Positions 7,367-16,538 are shown, counted from the first letter of the stretch. The stretch: 64,000 nt of DNA from Myxococcota bacterium (GCA_041389495.1 JAWKRT010000001.1:1178001-1242000); one strand, 5' to 3'. Made by a program: numbers and translations. The notes: generated by a model not told the origin, from the sequence alone.

Positions 7367-10078
7367 CTAGTCGAGCCCGGGCGGCGTCCAGACGCCGTCG
7401 CCGTCCGCGTCGACGAAGATCGGGTTCGTGAAGGCGAACGGCGTGAAGCCGGGCAGGAGCGCCGCGTAGGTCGCGTCCGCGGCGCCCTCGACCTCGACCG
7501 TCACGAAGGCGTCCCGCGCGATCGGGAGCACGACGTCCGTCTCGAGCGGCCCCTCGATCGGGCGCGCCGTCGCGAGGGCGCCGTCCACGTAGACGCGCAG
7601 CTGCGACACGGGCACCCACTCGGCGGCGCGCACCGCGATCCGAAGCGTCGCGTCTCCGCCCGCGGCGAGCGTCGCCGTGTCGCCCGGACCCGCGTCGCCG
7701 ATGCGGACGTCGAGCAGCGGGCCCGTCGAGCCGAAGGCCGCGCCGCCGCGCGCGCTCGCGATGAACGCGCCCTCGTCGAACCGGGCCGGGTCGTCGTCCG
7801 CCATGCGCACGTACGTGCGCGGGACGGCCGCGACGACGTGGCGCGAGTGGGTGTCGCTGTTCGCGGTCGCGGTGCGGCGGAAGCCCTGGCGCAGCAGCGA
7901 GTGCCAGTCCGCGCGGATCGCGCGGTAGCGGTCCATCGACGGCCCGTTGAGCAGCTCGATCGCGTCGAAGTCGACGTCGCGCAGCCCGGTCGTCGCGTCG
8001 CGCTCGACCAGCGAGGCGTTCTGCGCGGCGTCGATCGGCTGCTGCGGGTCGAAGGCGCGCCCGACCGACAGGTGCTCGAGGAAGGCGCCGCCGTCCGAGG
8101 CCGCGTCGACGTCGACGAGCGAGCGCGGGTGGTTGACCTGCACGAGCCGCTCGCCCGGCAGCGCGCGCGCCTGCGCGACGATGTCGCGCAGGCGCTGGTC
8201 CTCGCTCCGCAGTGCGCCGGCGCGGTGGAGCGCCGGGCGCAGCGGCAGCGGGAACACGTTGTGGTGGCCGACGCTCGCCGGCACCACCTCGGTGCGCACG
8301 ACGCCCGTCACCTCGAGACCCACGATGCTGCGCACGCGGTCGCGCAGCCCGAAGCGCGCGACGAGCGGCGCGTAGTCGCTCACGTGGTCGTGGTCGGTCG
8401 AGACGATCACCTCGCCGCCCTCGGCGACGAACGTCGCGAGCCGCGTCGCCATCGGCACGGTCGAGTCGTCGCTCGGCGCGGCGTGGACGTGGAGGTCGGC
8501 CGCGATCCAGCCGGGCGACGCGACCGCGCGCTGCGGCGCCTCGATCGCGAGCGTCACCGTCTCGCCCGCGACGGCCTCGAGCGACGCCGTCGCGACGGAG
8601 AACTCGGGGCCGCGCGTCGCGAGCACGGCATAGCGACCGGGCCGGACGGCGACGCGCGCGGGGTCGGTGCCGAAGCCGCCGAGCACCACGTCGTTCGAGC
8701 CGAGGAAGGAAGGGAACGGCGCGCCGCCGATGCGGAAGCCGGTGAGGTCGTCGCCGAAGACGGGGTCGGGGGTGTCGCCGACGCCGAGGAAGACGAGCCG
8801 CGCGGGGGCGACGTCGGCCGGGAGTGCCACCCACGCCGCCGGCGGCGGCGAGACGTCGCCGAGCTCGACGCGCTCGCCCTGCGAGAGGTCGACCTCGCGC
8901 TCCGCCGCGCGACCGCCCGGGGCGAGCACGCGCAGCCGCGCGGGCGCGCGCGGGAGGCGCAGCGCGAAGCGGCCGTTCGCGTCGGGCGCCGCGAAGGCGA
9001 GCGCCGACCCGTCGGCGTCGAACGCGTGCACGCGCGCGGCGGGCGTGTCGACGCGTCCCTCGACGAGCACGCCCTCGGCGTAGAGCGCGTCGGTCGCGGC
9101 GCGTCCGTCGATGCGCGGCTCGATCTCGATCTCGCGCTCGAACACGACCGCCTCGCCGGCCTCGACGTCCATGAACAGCGACTGCGCGAGCTGGATCAGC
9201 CCGACGGCGTCGCGGCGCCCGACCCAGTAGGGCCGCGCGAACGTCGCGAGCATGGTCACGGTCTCGGTCGACAGGCCGATCGTCGGGAGCTCGCGCTCGC
9301 TCCCGTCGGCGGCGACGAGCTTCGCGCCCGTCACGCGCAGCGTGTAGCTGATGGGCGCGATCGCGGCGCCGCTCGCGTCGTCGGCGCTCGGCCCGACGAG
9401 CGTCACGCTCTCGATCGGCGTCACGGCGTCGATCAGCTCGCCGATGCTCGCCTTGCCGATGCCCGCGTGCGCGAAGCCCTCGGACGGGCCGCGCCGCGCG
9501 AGCGTGAACGGCCGCAGCGTGCCGTCGTTGTGCACCGTCACGTCGCCGAGCGCGAACAGGCGCGCGCCGTCGCCGCGCCGCTCGGCGCGCGTGCGCACGC
9601 GCAGCACGCGCGGCCGCGCGACGTCGACCTCGTACGTCGTCTCGACCGCGACGCCGTCGCGCTCGCCCTCGACGACCACGCGCGCGCTCGCGCCGTCGGC
9701 CTCCGCGCGCACGGTGCCGAAGCGCAGCGTCCCCGTCCGCGAGAGGTTCGCGAGCTGCTCGAAGTTGGCCCACTGGTCGTCGGCGCGTCCGCAGAAGCCG
9801 AGGTCGACGAGCGAGCCGCCGGTCGCGAGCAGGTAGCCCTCGTGGCCCGGGTCGGCGACGACGGCGCACAGCGTGCCGTTGCCGAGCGCCCAGTCGTCGA
9901 GGCCGCCGACCGCGTCGGGGCCGCGCGCGATGCGCGCCGCGGGCGTCGCGTCGCCGATGCGCTCCGCGAAGGCGACGGGCGCGTCCGCCGCGCCGGCGGA
10001 TGCGGCGGACGAGGCGAGGGCGGCGGCGATGGCGATCGGGAGCAGGGCGGAGGGGCGCGGGATCATCGCGCGCAGCAT
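7367..10078 (-). CDS. Secreted PHP/CehA-McbA-type metallohydrolase with large N-terminal region
   Basis: A 903-residue exported protein: N-terminal signal peptide ending near ASAGAADA (alternative start ATG at 10066), a long beta-rich region of about 500 residues, then a PHP-type metal-binding domain. The metal motifs are ADLHVHAAPSDDS near residue 525 and STDHDHVSDY near 560, with further His (VQVNHPRS, NSDTHSRHV) downstream as in CehA/McbA-like hydrolases. The C-terminal 100 residues resemble an extra beta-sandwich. CehA-like proteins hydrolyse phospho- or carbamate esters; the substrate here is unknown. It is monocistronic and convergent with the acyl-CoA dehydrogenase. Confidence 0.75.
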   Translation of the reverse strand: MLRAMIPRPSALLPIAIAAALASSAASAGAADAPVAFAERIGDATPAARIARGPDAVGGLDDWALGNGTLCAVVADPGHEGYLLATGGSLVDLGFCGRADDQWANFEQLANLSRTGTLRFGTVRAEADGASARVVVEGERDGVAVETTYEVDVARPRVLRVRTRAERRGDGARLFALGDVTVHNDGTLRPFTLARRGPSEGFAHAGIGKASIGELIDAVTPIESVTLVGPSADDASGAAIAPISYTLRVTGAKLVAADGSERELPTIGLSTETVTMLATFARPYWVGRRDAVGLIQLAQSLFMDVEAGEAVVFEREIEIEPRIDGRAATDALYAEGVLVEGRVDTPAARVHAFDADGSALAFAAPDANGRFALRLPRAPARLRVLAPGGRAAEREVDLSQGERVELGDVSPPPAAWVALPADVAPARLVFLGVGDTPDPVFGDDLTGFRIGGAPFPSFLGSNDVVLGGFGTDPARVAVRPGRYAVLATRGPEFSVATASLEAVAGETVTLAIEAPQRAVASPGWIAADLHVHAAPSDDSTVPMATRLATFVAEGGEVIVSTDHDHVSDYAPLVARFGLRDRVRSIVGLEVTGVVRTEVVPASVGHHNVFPLPLRPALHRAGALRSEDQRLRDIVAQARALPGERLVQVNHPRSLVDVDAASDGGAFLEHLSVGRAFDPQQPIDAAQNASLVERDATTGLRDVDFDAIELLNGPSMDRYRAIRADWHSLLRQGFRRTATANSDTHSRHVVAAVPRTYVRMADDDPARFDEGAFIASARGGAAFGSTGPLLDVRIGDAGPGDTATLAAGGDATLRIAVRAAEWVPVSQLRVYVDGALATARPIEGPLETDVVLPIARDAFVTVEVEGAADATYAALLPGFTPFAFTNPIFVDADGDGVWTPPGLD

Positions 10079-10186
10079 ACCTGCGAACGCGGCGGCGAAG
10101 GGCGCGACGCGCGCCGGAATCGGGCGGCGCGCGCCGAGCCGCGACGGCGCCGCGCGAGGGCGCGCCGCGAGCGCGCCGCGCGAGGG

Positions 10187-10414
10187 CTAGCCGCGGACGG
10201 CGACGACGATCTCCGGCTCGCGCCCGCGGAACGCGTCGTTCGCGCCGCTGCGCTCGGGGACGAGCCGTACCGCGCGTTCCGCGACCAGCCAGTCGACGAG
10301 GTCGGCGATCTCGCCCTGGTCCTCGCTCCACTCGCAGGCGGCGAGCACGAGCTCGACGAGCGTCGTCTCGACGGACTCGAGCGGATCGATCTCGATCGGG
10401 GTCGCAGCGGCCAC
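10187..10414 (-). CDS. Small hypothetical protein, 75 residues
   Basis: A short acidic protein containing ESVETTLVELVLAACEWSED and later IADLVDWLVAERAVRLVPE; I do not recognise the family. A GTG at 10414 is preferred because a GGGGAGG ribosome site sits 5-6 nt upstream; another in-frame GTG at 10420 is too close to it. The composition (balanced acidic residues, amphipathic helices) is that of a real protein, whereas the long upstream extension is Arg-rich shadow sequence. It lies between the PHP gene and the glutaredoxin gene with no obvious operon partner. Confidence 0.55.
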   Translation of the reverse strand: MAAATPIEIDPLESVETTLVELVLAACEWSEDQGEIADLVDWLVAERAVRLVPERSGANDAFRGREPEIVVAVRG

Positions 10415-10692
10415 CGGCACCTCCCCGCGGCGAGTGCGCCGCGCGCCCCGGGACGAGTGCACGCCGCGTGCCACGGGCCGGCGGCTGCGAGGCGCGGCGT
10501 CGCGCTCCGCGCAGGCGCGAATGCGTCGGTGCGCCGTCGCGGCGCGTCGGCTCGCCGACGCTCGTCGCTCCGGCCGTCGCGCCCGCGCCGGTCCGGCGGC
10601 GCCGCGGTGCGCGGGCCGGGCGCTCGACCACCCCGTGGCGGTGCGCGATCCTGCCGCGCCGGCGCGGCGACCAAGGCGGAGACGAGCGCTCG

Positions 10693-10956
10693 ATGACGAA
10701 GCCCGCAGACCTCTCGCTCTATCACTTCGACTCGTGCCCGTACTGCCGCTTCGTGCGCAGTGCGGCGCGCGAGCTCGACCTCGAGCTCGAGCTGCGCGAC
10801 GTGCTCGGCGAGCCCGAGCGCATGCGCGAGCTCGTCGAGGCGACCGGTCGGCAGACGGTGCCGTGCCTGCGCATCGCGCTGCCGGACGGCGGCGTGCGCT
10901 GGATGCACGAGTCCCGCGACATCGTCGCCTATCTGAAGGAACGGTTCGCCGCGTGA
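10693..10956 (+). CDS. Glutaredoxin-like protein
   Basis: An 87-residue thioredoxin-fold protein with the dithiol active site Cys15-Pro-Tyr-Cys18, a cis-proline loop (TVPCL) and the C-terminal HESRDIVAYLKERF helix, matching glutaredoxins and the N-terminal domain of glutathione transferases. It is expected to reduce disulfides or glutathione mixed disulfides in the cytoplasm. The ATG is preceded by GACGAGCGCTCG, a weak ribosome site. The stop may overlap a GTG (10953) that could begin the next gene in frame. Confidence 0.85.
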   Translation: MTKPADLSLYHFDSCPYCRFVRSAARELDLELELRDVLGEPERMRELVEATGRQTVPCLRIALPDGGVRWMHESRDIVAYLKERFAA

Positions 10957-11018
10957 CGGCGCGAGCGCGCGCGACCGCTCGGGCCCGCGCGCGCCGCGTC
11001 GCGCGGGCGCGCAGGTCG

Positions 11019-11675
11019 ATGTGCACGACCGCGTTCGCCCTCGCAGCCGTGCTCGCTTCCGCGTGCGCGGCGGACGAGGCGATCCTCGAGGCGCGTCTCC
11101 CGTCGACGTCGACGCCCGCGCGCGTCGAGCTGCTCGGCGTGCGCGGCGACTACCGCGACGTCGCGGTCGAGACGGGCGGGGCGTCGCTGCGCTTCTTCCT
11201 GCCGGTGGGGGCGCCGCCGCTGGGCGCGCCGCCGGCGGGCGCCGACGCGTGTGCGGCGGTGCTCGAGCCGGGGGCGGACGTGCGGTACGTGCACGACGGT
11301 CTGCTCGGGCGGCTCGACGCCGGCGATGCGCGCTGTGAGATCGTCGGCGTGCTCTCGCTCGAGACGTGGCGCGACCGCCGTCCGCGCGGGAGCCGCGAGC
11401 CCGTGCCGCGCTCGCGCGCGACGTTCCGCGTCGTGTATCGCGACGACGACGTGTCGCTCGCGCGCGGCCGCTTCGGGCTCGCCGGCGAGCTCGGCTGGGT
11501 CGGCGGTGCGGACACCGTGGCCGCGTTCGCGCGCAGCGAGCGCTGCGACCGCGTGCTCGCGCAGGGCGTCGCGTCGCTCGAGTACCGCCACGAGGGGCCG
11601 GACGTGCTCGCGCTCGTCGCGAGCGACGGGCTCTGCCCGCTGCTCGGCATCGCGCGCCCGCTGCGCGCGCCGTGA
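11019..11675 (+). CDS. Hypothetical exported protein, possible lipoprotein
   Basis: 218 residues, no family recognised. It begins with a hydrophobic segment ending LASACAADE, which may be a lipoprotein signal although the residue at -3 is Ala rather than Leu. An in-frame GTG at 10953 would overlap the glutaredoxin stop as GTGA and add an Arg-rich 22-residue n-region; both starts are plausible. The mature part has paired Cys (CEIVG, CDRVL, LCPLLG) and ends in GIARPLRAP. Function unknown. Confidence 0.55.
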   Translation: MCTTAFALAAVLASACAADEAILEARLPSTSTPARVELLGVRGDYRDVAVETGGASLRFFLPVGAPPLGAPPAGADACAAVLEPGADVRYVHDGLLGRLDAGDARCEIVGVLSLETWRDRRPRGSREPVPRSRATFRVVYRDDDVSLARGRFGLAGELGWVGGADTVAAFARSERCDRVLAQGVASLEYRHEGPDVLALVASDGLCPLLGIARPLRAP

Positions 11676-11739
11676 CGCCGCGGGCCTCGAGGAGCACGCG
11701 CACGGGGCGCGGCGCGGCCGCGCACCGCCGCGCGGCTGA

Positions 11740-11745
11740 TACACT
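11740..11745 (+). promoter_or_regulatory. Candidate -10 element (TACACT)
   Basis: A TAnnnT element 64 nt before the GTG start of the sulfatase/TPR gene, followed by CG as in several other candidates in this window. Confidence 0.3.
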
Positions 11746-11809
11746 CGCGCGCCGGGTCGCGCGCCGTCGTCTCGCGCGCGCACGAGCGGCGAGGGTCGCG
11801 GGAGCAGCG

Positions 11810-14068
11810 GTGCCGGGGGCGGGATCGATCGAGGCGGTGCGCGGCGACCGCGCGCGGGGCGCGTGCACGCGCGCGCGCACGGACGCGCATCGCAGCCGGC
11901 GCGCTCCCGCGCCGGCGCGCGTCGCGCTCGCGGCCGTGTGCGCGGGCCTGGTCGCGATCGCCTGCGGCGCGCCCGACGAGGCCGTCGCGCCGTCCGTCGC
12001 GCCCGCGGCTTCGCAGGCCTCCGCGCCGTCCGCCGCCGACAAGCCGCTCGACGTCCTCCTGATCACGATGGACACGACGCGCGCCGACGCGCTCGGGCTC
12101 TACGGGCAGGAGCGGCCGACGACGCCCAACCTCGACCGCTTCGCGGAGCGCGGCGCGATCTTCGATCGCGCCTATGCCTCGCAGCCGAGCACGCTGCCGT
12201 CGCACTCGACGATCCTGACCGGGCGGCTCCCGTTCGCGCACGGCGCGCGCGCCAATGCGGGCTACGTGCTGTCCGAGGACAACGAGACGCTGGCGGAGGT
12301 GTTCGCGCGGCACGGCTACGTCACGGCGGCCGAGATCGCGGCGCCCGTGATCGGGCGGCGCACGAAGATCGACCAGGGCTTCGCGCACTTCCGCGACCTC
12401 GACTCGTTCGACTCGCGGCGCAAGCGCGTGTACGTGGCGGAGGGCGGCGGCGACCCGCGCGGCTACGAGCTCGTCGAGCGCGAGGGCAGCGACATCACGC
12501 GTCGCGGGCTCGAATTCCTGCGGCGCCACACGGAGGAGCCGTTCTTCCTCTGGCTCCACTACTTCGATCCGCACGCGTTCTACGCGCCGCCTGCGCCGTT
12601 CAACGAGCGGTTCTCGGATGCGCCGTACTACTCCGAGGTGCACTACACCGACTACCAGGTCGGCCGCGTGCTCACCGAGCTGCGCCAGCTCGGGCTGCTC
12701 GAACGCACGCTCGTCGTCATCACGGCCGATCACGGCGAGTCGCTCGGCGAGCACCGCGAGCTCACGCACTCGTACTTCGTCTACGACGCGACGATGCACG
12801 TGCCGCTCCTCGTGGTCGCGCCCGGGCGCGTGCCCGCCGGCGTGCGCATCGCGTCGCCGGTGCGCACCGCCGACATCGCGCCGACCGTGCTCGATCTCGC
12901 AGGGCTGCCGCCGCTCGCGGGCGCGCAGGGCGTCTCGCTCGCGCCGCTGCTGCGCGGCGAGAGCGCGGCGCGCGTGCTCGACGTGTACGGCGAGTCGTTC
13001 GAGCCGCTCTCGATGTTCGGGTCGAACGCGCTGCGCTTCCTGCGACAGGGGAGGTGGAAGTACGTCCACAAGCTCGAGCCCGAGCTCTTCGACGTCGAGG
13101 CCGACCCCGGCGAGACGGTGAACCTCGCGTCCGAGGACGAAGGCCGCGTCGCGGAGATGCGCGCGAGCCTCGAGGCCTTCGTCGAGCGGGAGCACGTCGC
13201 GCGCGACGACAACCGCGTGACGCTCGACGACGAGACGCTCGCGCAGCTGAACGCGCTCGGGTACGTGGGGGAGGGCGCGCCGCGCACGTTCGAGGAGATG
13301 GCCGACCTGCTCCAGCTGCACGATCCCGACCCGGCGGCGCGCATCGACGACATGCTCACCTACTCGCTCGTGTGGGGCGACATCAAGTCGAAGCAGTACG
13401 ACAAGGCGTTCGCGGCGGGAATGAAGCTGCTCGATCGCAATCCGCAGAGCCTGCCGATCGTGCGCGCGGTGCTGTCGTCGATCGAAGGCGACGACAAGGC
13501 CGAGCGCTCGCTGCCGATCCTCGACCGCGCGATCGCGATCGACGACCAGAACCCGGGCTTCCACGTGTCGCGCGGGGAGGCGTTGATCGAGCTCGGTCGC
13601 GAGGAGGAGGGCGAGCGTGCGCTGCGGACCGCGCTCGAGCTCGACCCGTGCCACGCACCGGCGCGCGTGGTGCTCGCGAACCACCTGAACGCGCGCGCGC
13701 GCTACCGCGAGCAGCTCGAGCTGCTCGAGCGCGGCGTCGAGGCGTGCGACGGCGAGATCAACCTGCGCAACGACCTCGCGTACCTGCTCGCGACCGCGCC
13801 GGACGACGCGGTGCGCGACGGCACGCGCGCGCTCGACGTCGCGCGCGCCGTCGTGCGCGACGCGGAGTTCGAGCGGCCCGACTTCCTCGACACGCTCGCG
13901 TGCGCGTTCGCCGAAGTCGGGAACTTCCAGCGCGCGATCAAGCACGTCGATCGCGCGCTCGAGCTGCTCTCGCAGCGCGACTCGCCCGACGCGATGGTCG
14001 CGCCCTACCGCGCCCACCGGGCGGCCTTCGAGCGGCACGAGAAGGTGCGGGCGGGCGGCGGAGCGTGA
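11810..14068 (+). CDS. Sulfatase-superfamily lipoprotein with C-terminal TPR region
   Basis: Alkaline-phosphatase/sulfatase-fold hydrolase (about residues 80-480) joined to tetratricopeptide-like repeats (about 490-730). The signal ends in VAIAC with Cys52 as likely lipidation site. Metal-site features are LLITMDTTRADALG (residues 83-96), ITADHGESLGEH and HSYFVYDATMHVPLLV. The nucleophile motif reads Thr128-Leu-Pro-Ser-His instead of Cys/Ser-x-Pro-x-Arg, so no formylglycine is expected; Thr probably acts directly, as in nucleotide pyrophosphatase relatives. The start is GTG with GGAG upstream; Arg-rich codons further upstream are excluded. Module 1 follows 135 bp downstream on the same strand. 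Confidence 0.78.
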   Translation: MPGAGSIEAVRGDRARGACTRARTDAHRSRRAPAPARVALAAVCAGLVAIACGAPDEAVAPSVAPAASQASAPSAADKPLDVLLITMDTTRADALGLYGQERPTTPNLDRFAERGAIFDRAYASQPSTLPSHSTILTGRLPFAHGARANAGYVLSEDNETLAEVFARHGYVTAAEIAAPVIGRRTKIDQGFAHFRDLDSFDSRRKRVYVAEGGGDPRGYELVEREGSDITRRGLEFLRRHTEEPFFLWLHYFDPHAFYAPPAPFNERFSDAPYYSEVHYTDYQVGRVLTELRQLGLLERTLVVITADHGESLGEHRELTHSYFVYDATMHVPLLVVAPGRVPAGVRIASPVRTADIAPTVLDLAGLPPLAGAQGVSLAPLLRGESAARVLDVYGESFEPLSMFGSNALRFLRQGRWKYVHKLEPELFDVEADPGETVNLASEDEGRVAEMRASLEAFVEREHVARDDNRVTLDDETLAQLNALGYVGEGAPRTFEEMADLLQLHDPDPAARIDDMLTYSLVWGDIKSKQYDKAFAAGMKLLDRNPQSLPIVRAVLSSIEGDDKAERSLPILDRAIAIDDQNPGFHVSRGEALIELGREEEGERALRTALELDPCHAPARVVLANHLNARARYREQLELLERGVEACDGEINLRNDLAYLLATAPDDAVRDGTRALDVARAVVRDAEFERPDFLDTLACAFAEVGNFQRAIKHVDRALELLSQRDSPDAMVAPYRAHRAAFERHEKVRAGGGA

Positions 14069-14186
14069 CCGTCCGCCCCCCGGGCGCACTCGTGGAAGCG
14101 GCGCGAGACCCGCGCTCGGCGCGTCCCGCCTAGCACCGCGCGCGAACGTCGCGCCTTCCCGCTTCTCGGAGCCCGCGGCCCGGGCG

Positions 14187-14192
14187 TAGACT
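14187..14192 (+). promoter_or_regulatory. Candidate -10 element (TAGACT), near-leaderless start of module 1
   Basis: TAGACT ends only 11 nt before the ATG at 14204, leaving almost no 5' leader. The same arrangement (TAGAGT, 8 nt before ATG, both followed by CCGC) is seen for the paralogous gene at 43233, which supports a real promoter. Confidence 0.42.
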
Positions 14193-14203
14193 CCGCAGCC
14201 GTC

Positions 14204-14971
14204 ATGGCGGAGCGGAGATCGCTCGTGGGCGTCCGCGCCCTCGCCTTCGCGAGCTTCTTCGCCGCCGCTGCCTGCGGGTCCTCGGACGCCCGGGAAGGGG
14301 GCGTCTGCGCTCGCGACGCGGCGGCCGCGCTCGCCCGGGGCGAGGTGCGGATCGAACGCATCGGCGGCTCGACGTCGGCGACGTCGGCGGCGCGCGGGCT
14401 CGTCCGCGCGGAAGCGCGCACCGGCACGCTCGCGCGGCTCGGCCTGACGCTCGACGAGCATCTCGCCATCGCCTGGGGCCTCGCTTCCGACGAGCTCGAC
14501 GTCGCTGCCGCGCTCGAGCCGGGCGTGTTCGACGTGTGCGCGCGCCCGGACGACGCGAGGACGGCGACCGCGGAGGCGATGATCCGCGCGGCGCTCGAGC
14601 GGCGGCTCGGCGTCGAGGTGCGGCACGGGAAGCGGACGGGTCCGGTGCTCGCGCTCCGGCTGCGCGCGCGCGGCCTCGTGCCGACGCCCGTCGAGGCGCG
14701 CGACGCCGCGGCGGCGAGCGATCGCGTCGCGCGCGCGGGCGCGTTCCGCGTGCGCGCCGCGCCGATCTCCGAGCTCGTCGCCTTCCTCGCGCCGATGTCG
14801 CCGCTGCCGGTGGTCGACGAGACCGGGCTCGACGCGCGCTACGACCTCGACCTCGAGTGGGATCCGTCGACGGGCGCGCGCGGGCTGCGCGCCGCGCTCG
14901 CGGACGCGGGCTTCGAGCTCGTGCGCGCGCGGCGCACGCTTCCGCGCTGGACGGCGCGGGCGGCGCGGTGA
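14204..14971 (+). CDS. DUF3738-like exported protein, module 1
   Basis: 255 residues with an N-terminal signal ending FFAAAACGS (likely lipoprotein) and a C-terminal block ISELVAFLAPMSPLPVVDE continuing TGLDARYDLDLEW, matching the signature of the DUF3738 / TIGR03435 family best known from Acidobacteria. Function is unknown. A paralogue with the same C-terminal signature lies at 42406-43233, again followed by a homologue of the next gene. The stop codon overlaps the GTG start of that gene as GTGA, so the pair is likely translationally coupled. No ribosome site is visible; the start is probably leaderless. Confidence 0.65.
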   Translation: MAERRSLVGVRALAFASFFAAAACGSSDAREGGVCARDAAAALARGEVRIERIGGSTSATSAARGLVRAEARTGTLARLGLTLDEHLAIAWGLASDELDVAAALEPGVFDVCARPDDARTATAEAMIRAALERRLGVEVRHGKRTGPVLALRLRARGLVPTPVEARDAAAASDRVARAGAFRVRAAPISELVAFLAPMSPLPVVDETGLDARYDLDLEWDPSTGARGLRAALADAGFELVRARRTLPRWTARAAR

Positions 14972-15747
14972 CGCGCGCGCGTGCGCACGCCCGTCTGGCT
15001 TCCGTCGCGCTCGCGTGCGGCGCGATCGCGGCGGCCGCGTGCGACGCGAGCGCGCCGCCGTCCGACGCGCCGCCGCGGATGGCGCGCAGCTTCCTGCCGG
15101 TCGGCTCGCGCTGGATCCCGGAGGCCGAGGTGCCGAGCGAGCCGCAGCACCATCCGCACATGGTGATCTGGGAGCTGAGCGCGTTCGCGGGGCGTCCGCC
15201 GACGGACGCGCAGCGCGCCGCGGCCGCCGAGTTCGTCGCGCGCGCGGCGGAGGCCGCCGAGCGACACGGCTGGTACGAGTTCGAGCGCGGTCTCGCCGAC
15301 GGGTTCCACCTCATGCACGGCGACCGCCGCCACTACTACAACGAGCAGAACGTGTTCGACGATGCCGTGCTCGACCCCGACCGGCCGGAGTTCCTGATGT
15401 ACTACGGGACCCCGAGCGGACAGAAGCTCGCGGGCATGATGTTCTACGTCGCGCATCCCGACGGACGCGGCGCGCAGTTCGCGGGGCCGCTCACCGTCTG
15501 GCACTACCACGTGTGGTCGACGCCGAACTGCCTGCTGCGCGGGATGCTCTCGGTCGCGACCGCGGAGGCCGATGGCGGCTGCGCGCGCGGCGAGCCGCGG
15601 AATCGCAGCCCCGAGATGCTGCACGTCTGGCTGCTCGACCACCCGGAAGGGCCGTTCGCGACGAGCATGTGGCTCGAGCCCGACCAGCTGCGCGCGCTGG
15701 TCGAGCGCGACGAGCGCCGCCGGCTCGCCGGCCGCGCCGCTCCCTAG
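14968..15747 (+). CDS. Unnamed His/Tyr/Trp-rich lipoprotein family, module 1
   Basis: 259 residues, family not recognised. After a signal with Cys near residue 20 (AIAAAACDAS) come strongly conserved blocks: PHMVIWELS, GLADGFHLMHGDRRHYYNE, RPEFLMYYGTP, AGMMFY, VWHYHVW, and SPEMLHVWLLDHPEGPFAT. These blocks recur almost unchanged in the protein at 41558-42361; about half of the aligned positions are identical by eye. Clustered His and acidic residues suggest metal or ligand binding in the periplasm (inference). The GTG start overlaps the DUF3738 stop. It is convergent with a beta-barrel gene, sharing the CTAG stop quartet. Confidence 0.72.
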   Translation: MTRARAHARLASVALACGAIAAAACDASAPPSDAPPRMARSFLPVGSRWIPEAEVPSEPQHHPHMVIWELSAFAGRPPTDAQRAAAAEFVARAAEAAERHGWYEFERGLADGFHLMHGDRRHYYNEQNVFDDAVLDPDRPEFLMYYGTPSGQKLAGMMFYVAHPDGRGAQFAGPLTVWHYHVWSTPNCLLRGMLSVATAEADGGCARGEPRNRSPEMLHVWLLDHPEGPFATSMWLEPDQLRALVERDERRRLAGRAAP

Positions 15748-16538
15748 AACGTGAAGCGCAGCCCGAACACGGCGCTCGCGCCGCCCGTGTCCTCCGCGTC
15801 CACGTCGTCGACACCGTCGTTGTAGTAGTCGGTGTACGTGTCGGAGTCGTCTTCGTCGATGCCCGTCACCTGGTAGGAGAGGGCGAGTCGGCCCTCCGCG
15901 AAGATCGCGAGGTGCTCGTCGATCGGGAGCTCGAGGCCGAGCACGCCGAAGATGCCGTAGCCGAGGCCGAGGTCGTCGCGCACGTCGAGCGCCGGGTTGC
16001 CGCGCTCGATGTCGACCTTGCTGACGTCGTTCGCGTGCAGACCGAGGCCGCCGCCGACGTAGGGCGTGAAGTGGCCCGGGATGAACACCCAGTGCATCAC
16101 GAGGTTGAGCTGGTAGGCGTCGACGTCCACGTCGTCGACGTCGAACATGCGCGTCTCGAACTCGCGGAAGACGAACTCGCCCCCGATGCGGAAGTGCCCG
16201 CTCGGCGACACCGCCATCACCTCGAGCTGCTCCTGGTGCTTCGCGTCGCCCTGCCACGGAGCGAAGAAGCCGCCGCCGAGGCCGAGGTGTGTCGACCACT
16301 CGCGCTCGTGCGCGTACGGATCCTCCCATCCTCGATAGCGCTCGTCGCCGGGAACGCGGTAGTCGCGCTCGCGCGGCGCGCGGCGGTCTTCGCGCGGGCT
16401 CGGATCGTGCGCGCTCGCCGCGAGCGGGGCGAGGACGACGGCGAGGGCGGTGAGGGCGGTGGCGACGGACTGGAGCGAGGTGGTGGGGCGCGGCGCGCGC
16501 GCGGAAGGCGGAACGTTCGAGGGCGATCGGCGTTGCAT
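15744..16538 (-). CDS. Outer-membrane beta-barrel protein
   Basis: 264 residues: signal peptide ending LAASA before HDPS, then alternating amphipathic strands such as HLGLGGGFFAP, FRIGGEFVFREFETRM, YQLNLVMHWVFIP, TPYVGGGLGLH and AIFAEGRLALSYQV, and a C-terminal ASAVFGLRFTF ending in Phe, the usual BAM recognition feature. Resembles OmpW/OmpA-like small barrels (about 8 strands). Acidic DDVDVDAY and DEDDSDTYTDYYN stretches would be extracellular or periplasmic loops. The ATG follows a strong AGGAGGAGG. Function unknown; it faces module 1 across a shared CTAG stop. Confidence 0.75.
   Translation of the reverse strand: MQRRSPSNVPPSARAPRPTTSLQSVATALTALAVVLAPLAASAHDPSPREDRRAPRERDYRVPGDERYRGWEDPYAHEREWSTHLGLGGGFFAPWQGDAKHQEQLEVMAVSPSGHFRIGGEFVFREFETRMFDVDDVDVDAYQLNLVMHWVFIPGHFTPYVGGGLGLHANDVSKVDIERGNPALDVRDDLGLGYGIFGVLGLELPIDEHLAIFAEGRLALSYQVTGIDEDDSDTYTDYYNDGVDDVDAEDTGGASAVFGLRFTF

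Noticed and set aside
7320..10631. Very long open frames (over 900 codons) on the opposite strand and other frame of the PHP gene
   Set aside because: Arg/Ala/Gly-rich shadow frames caused by the high GC content; no domain, signal or ribosome site, and the real gene explains the region.
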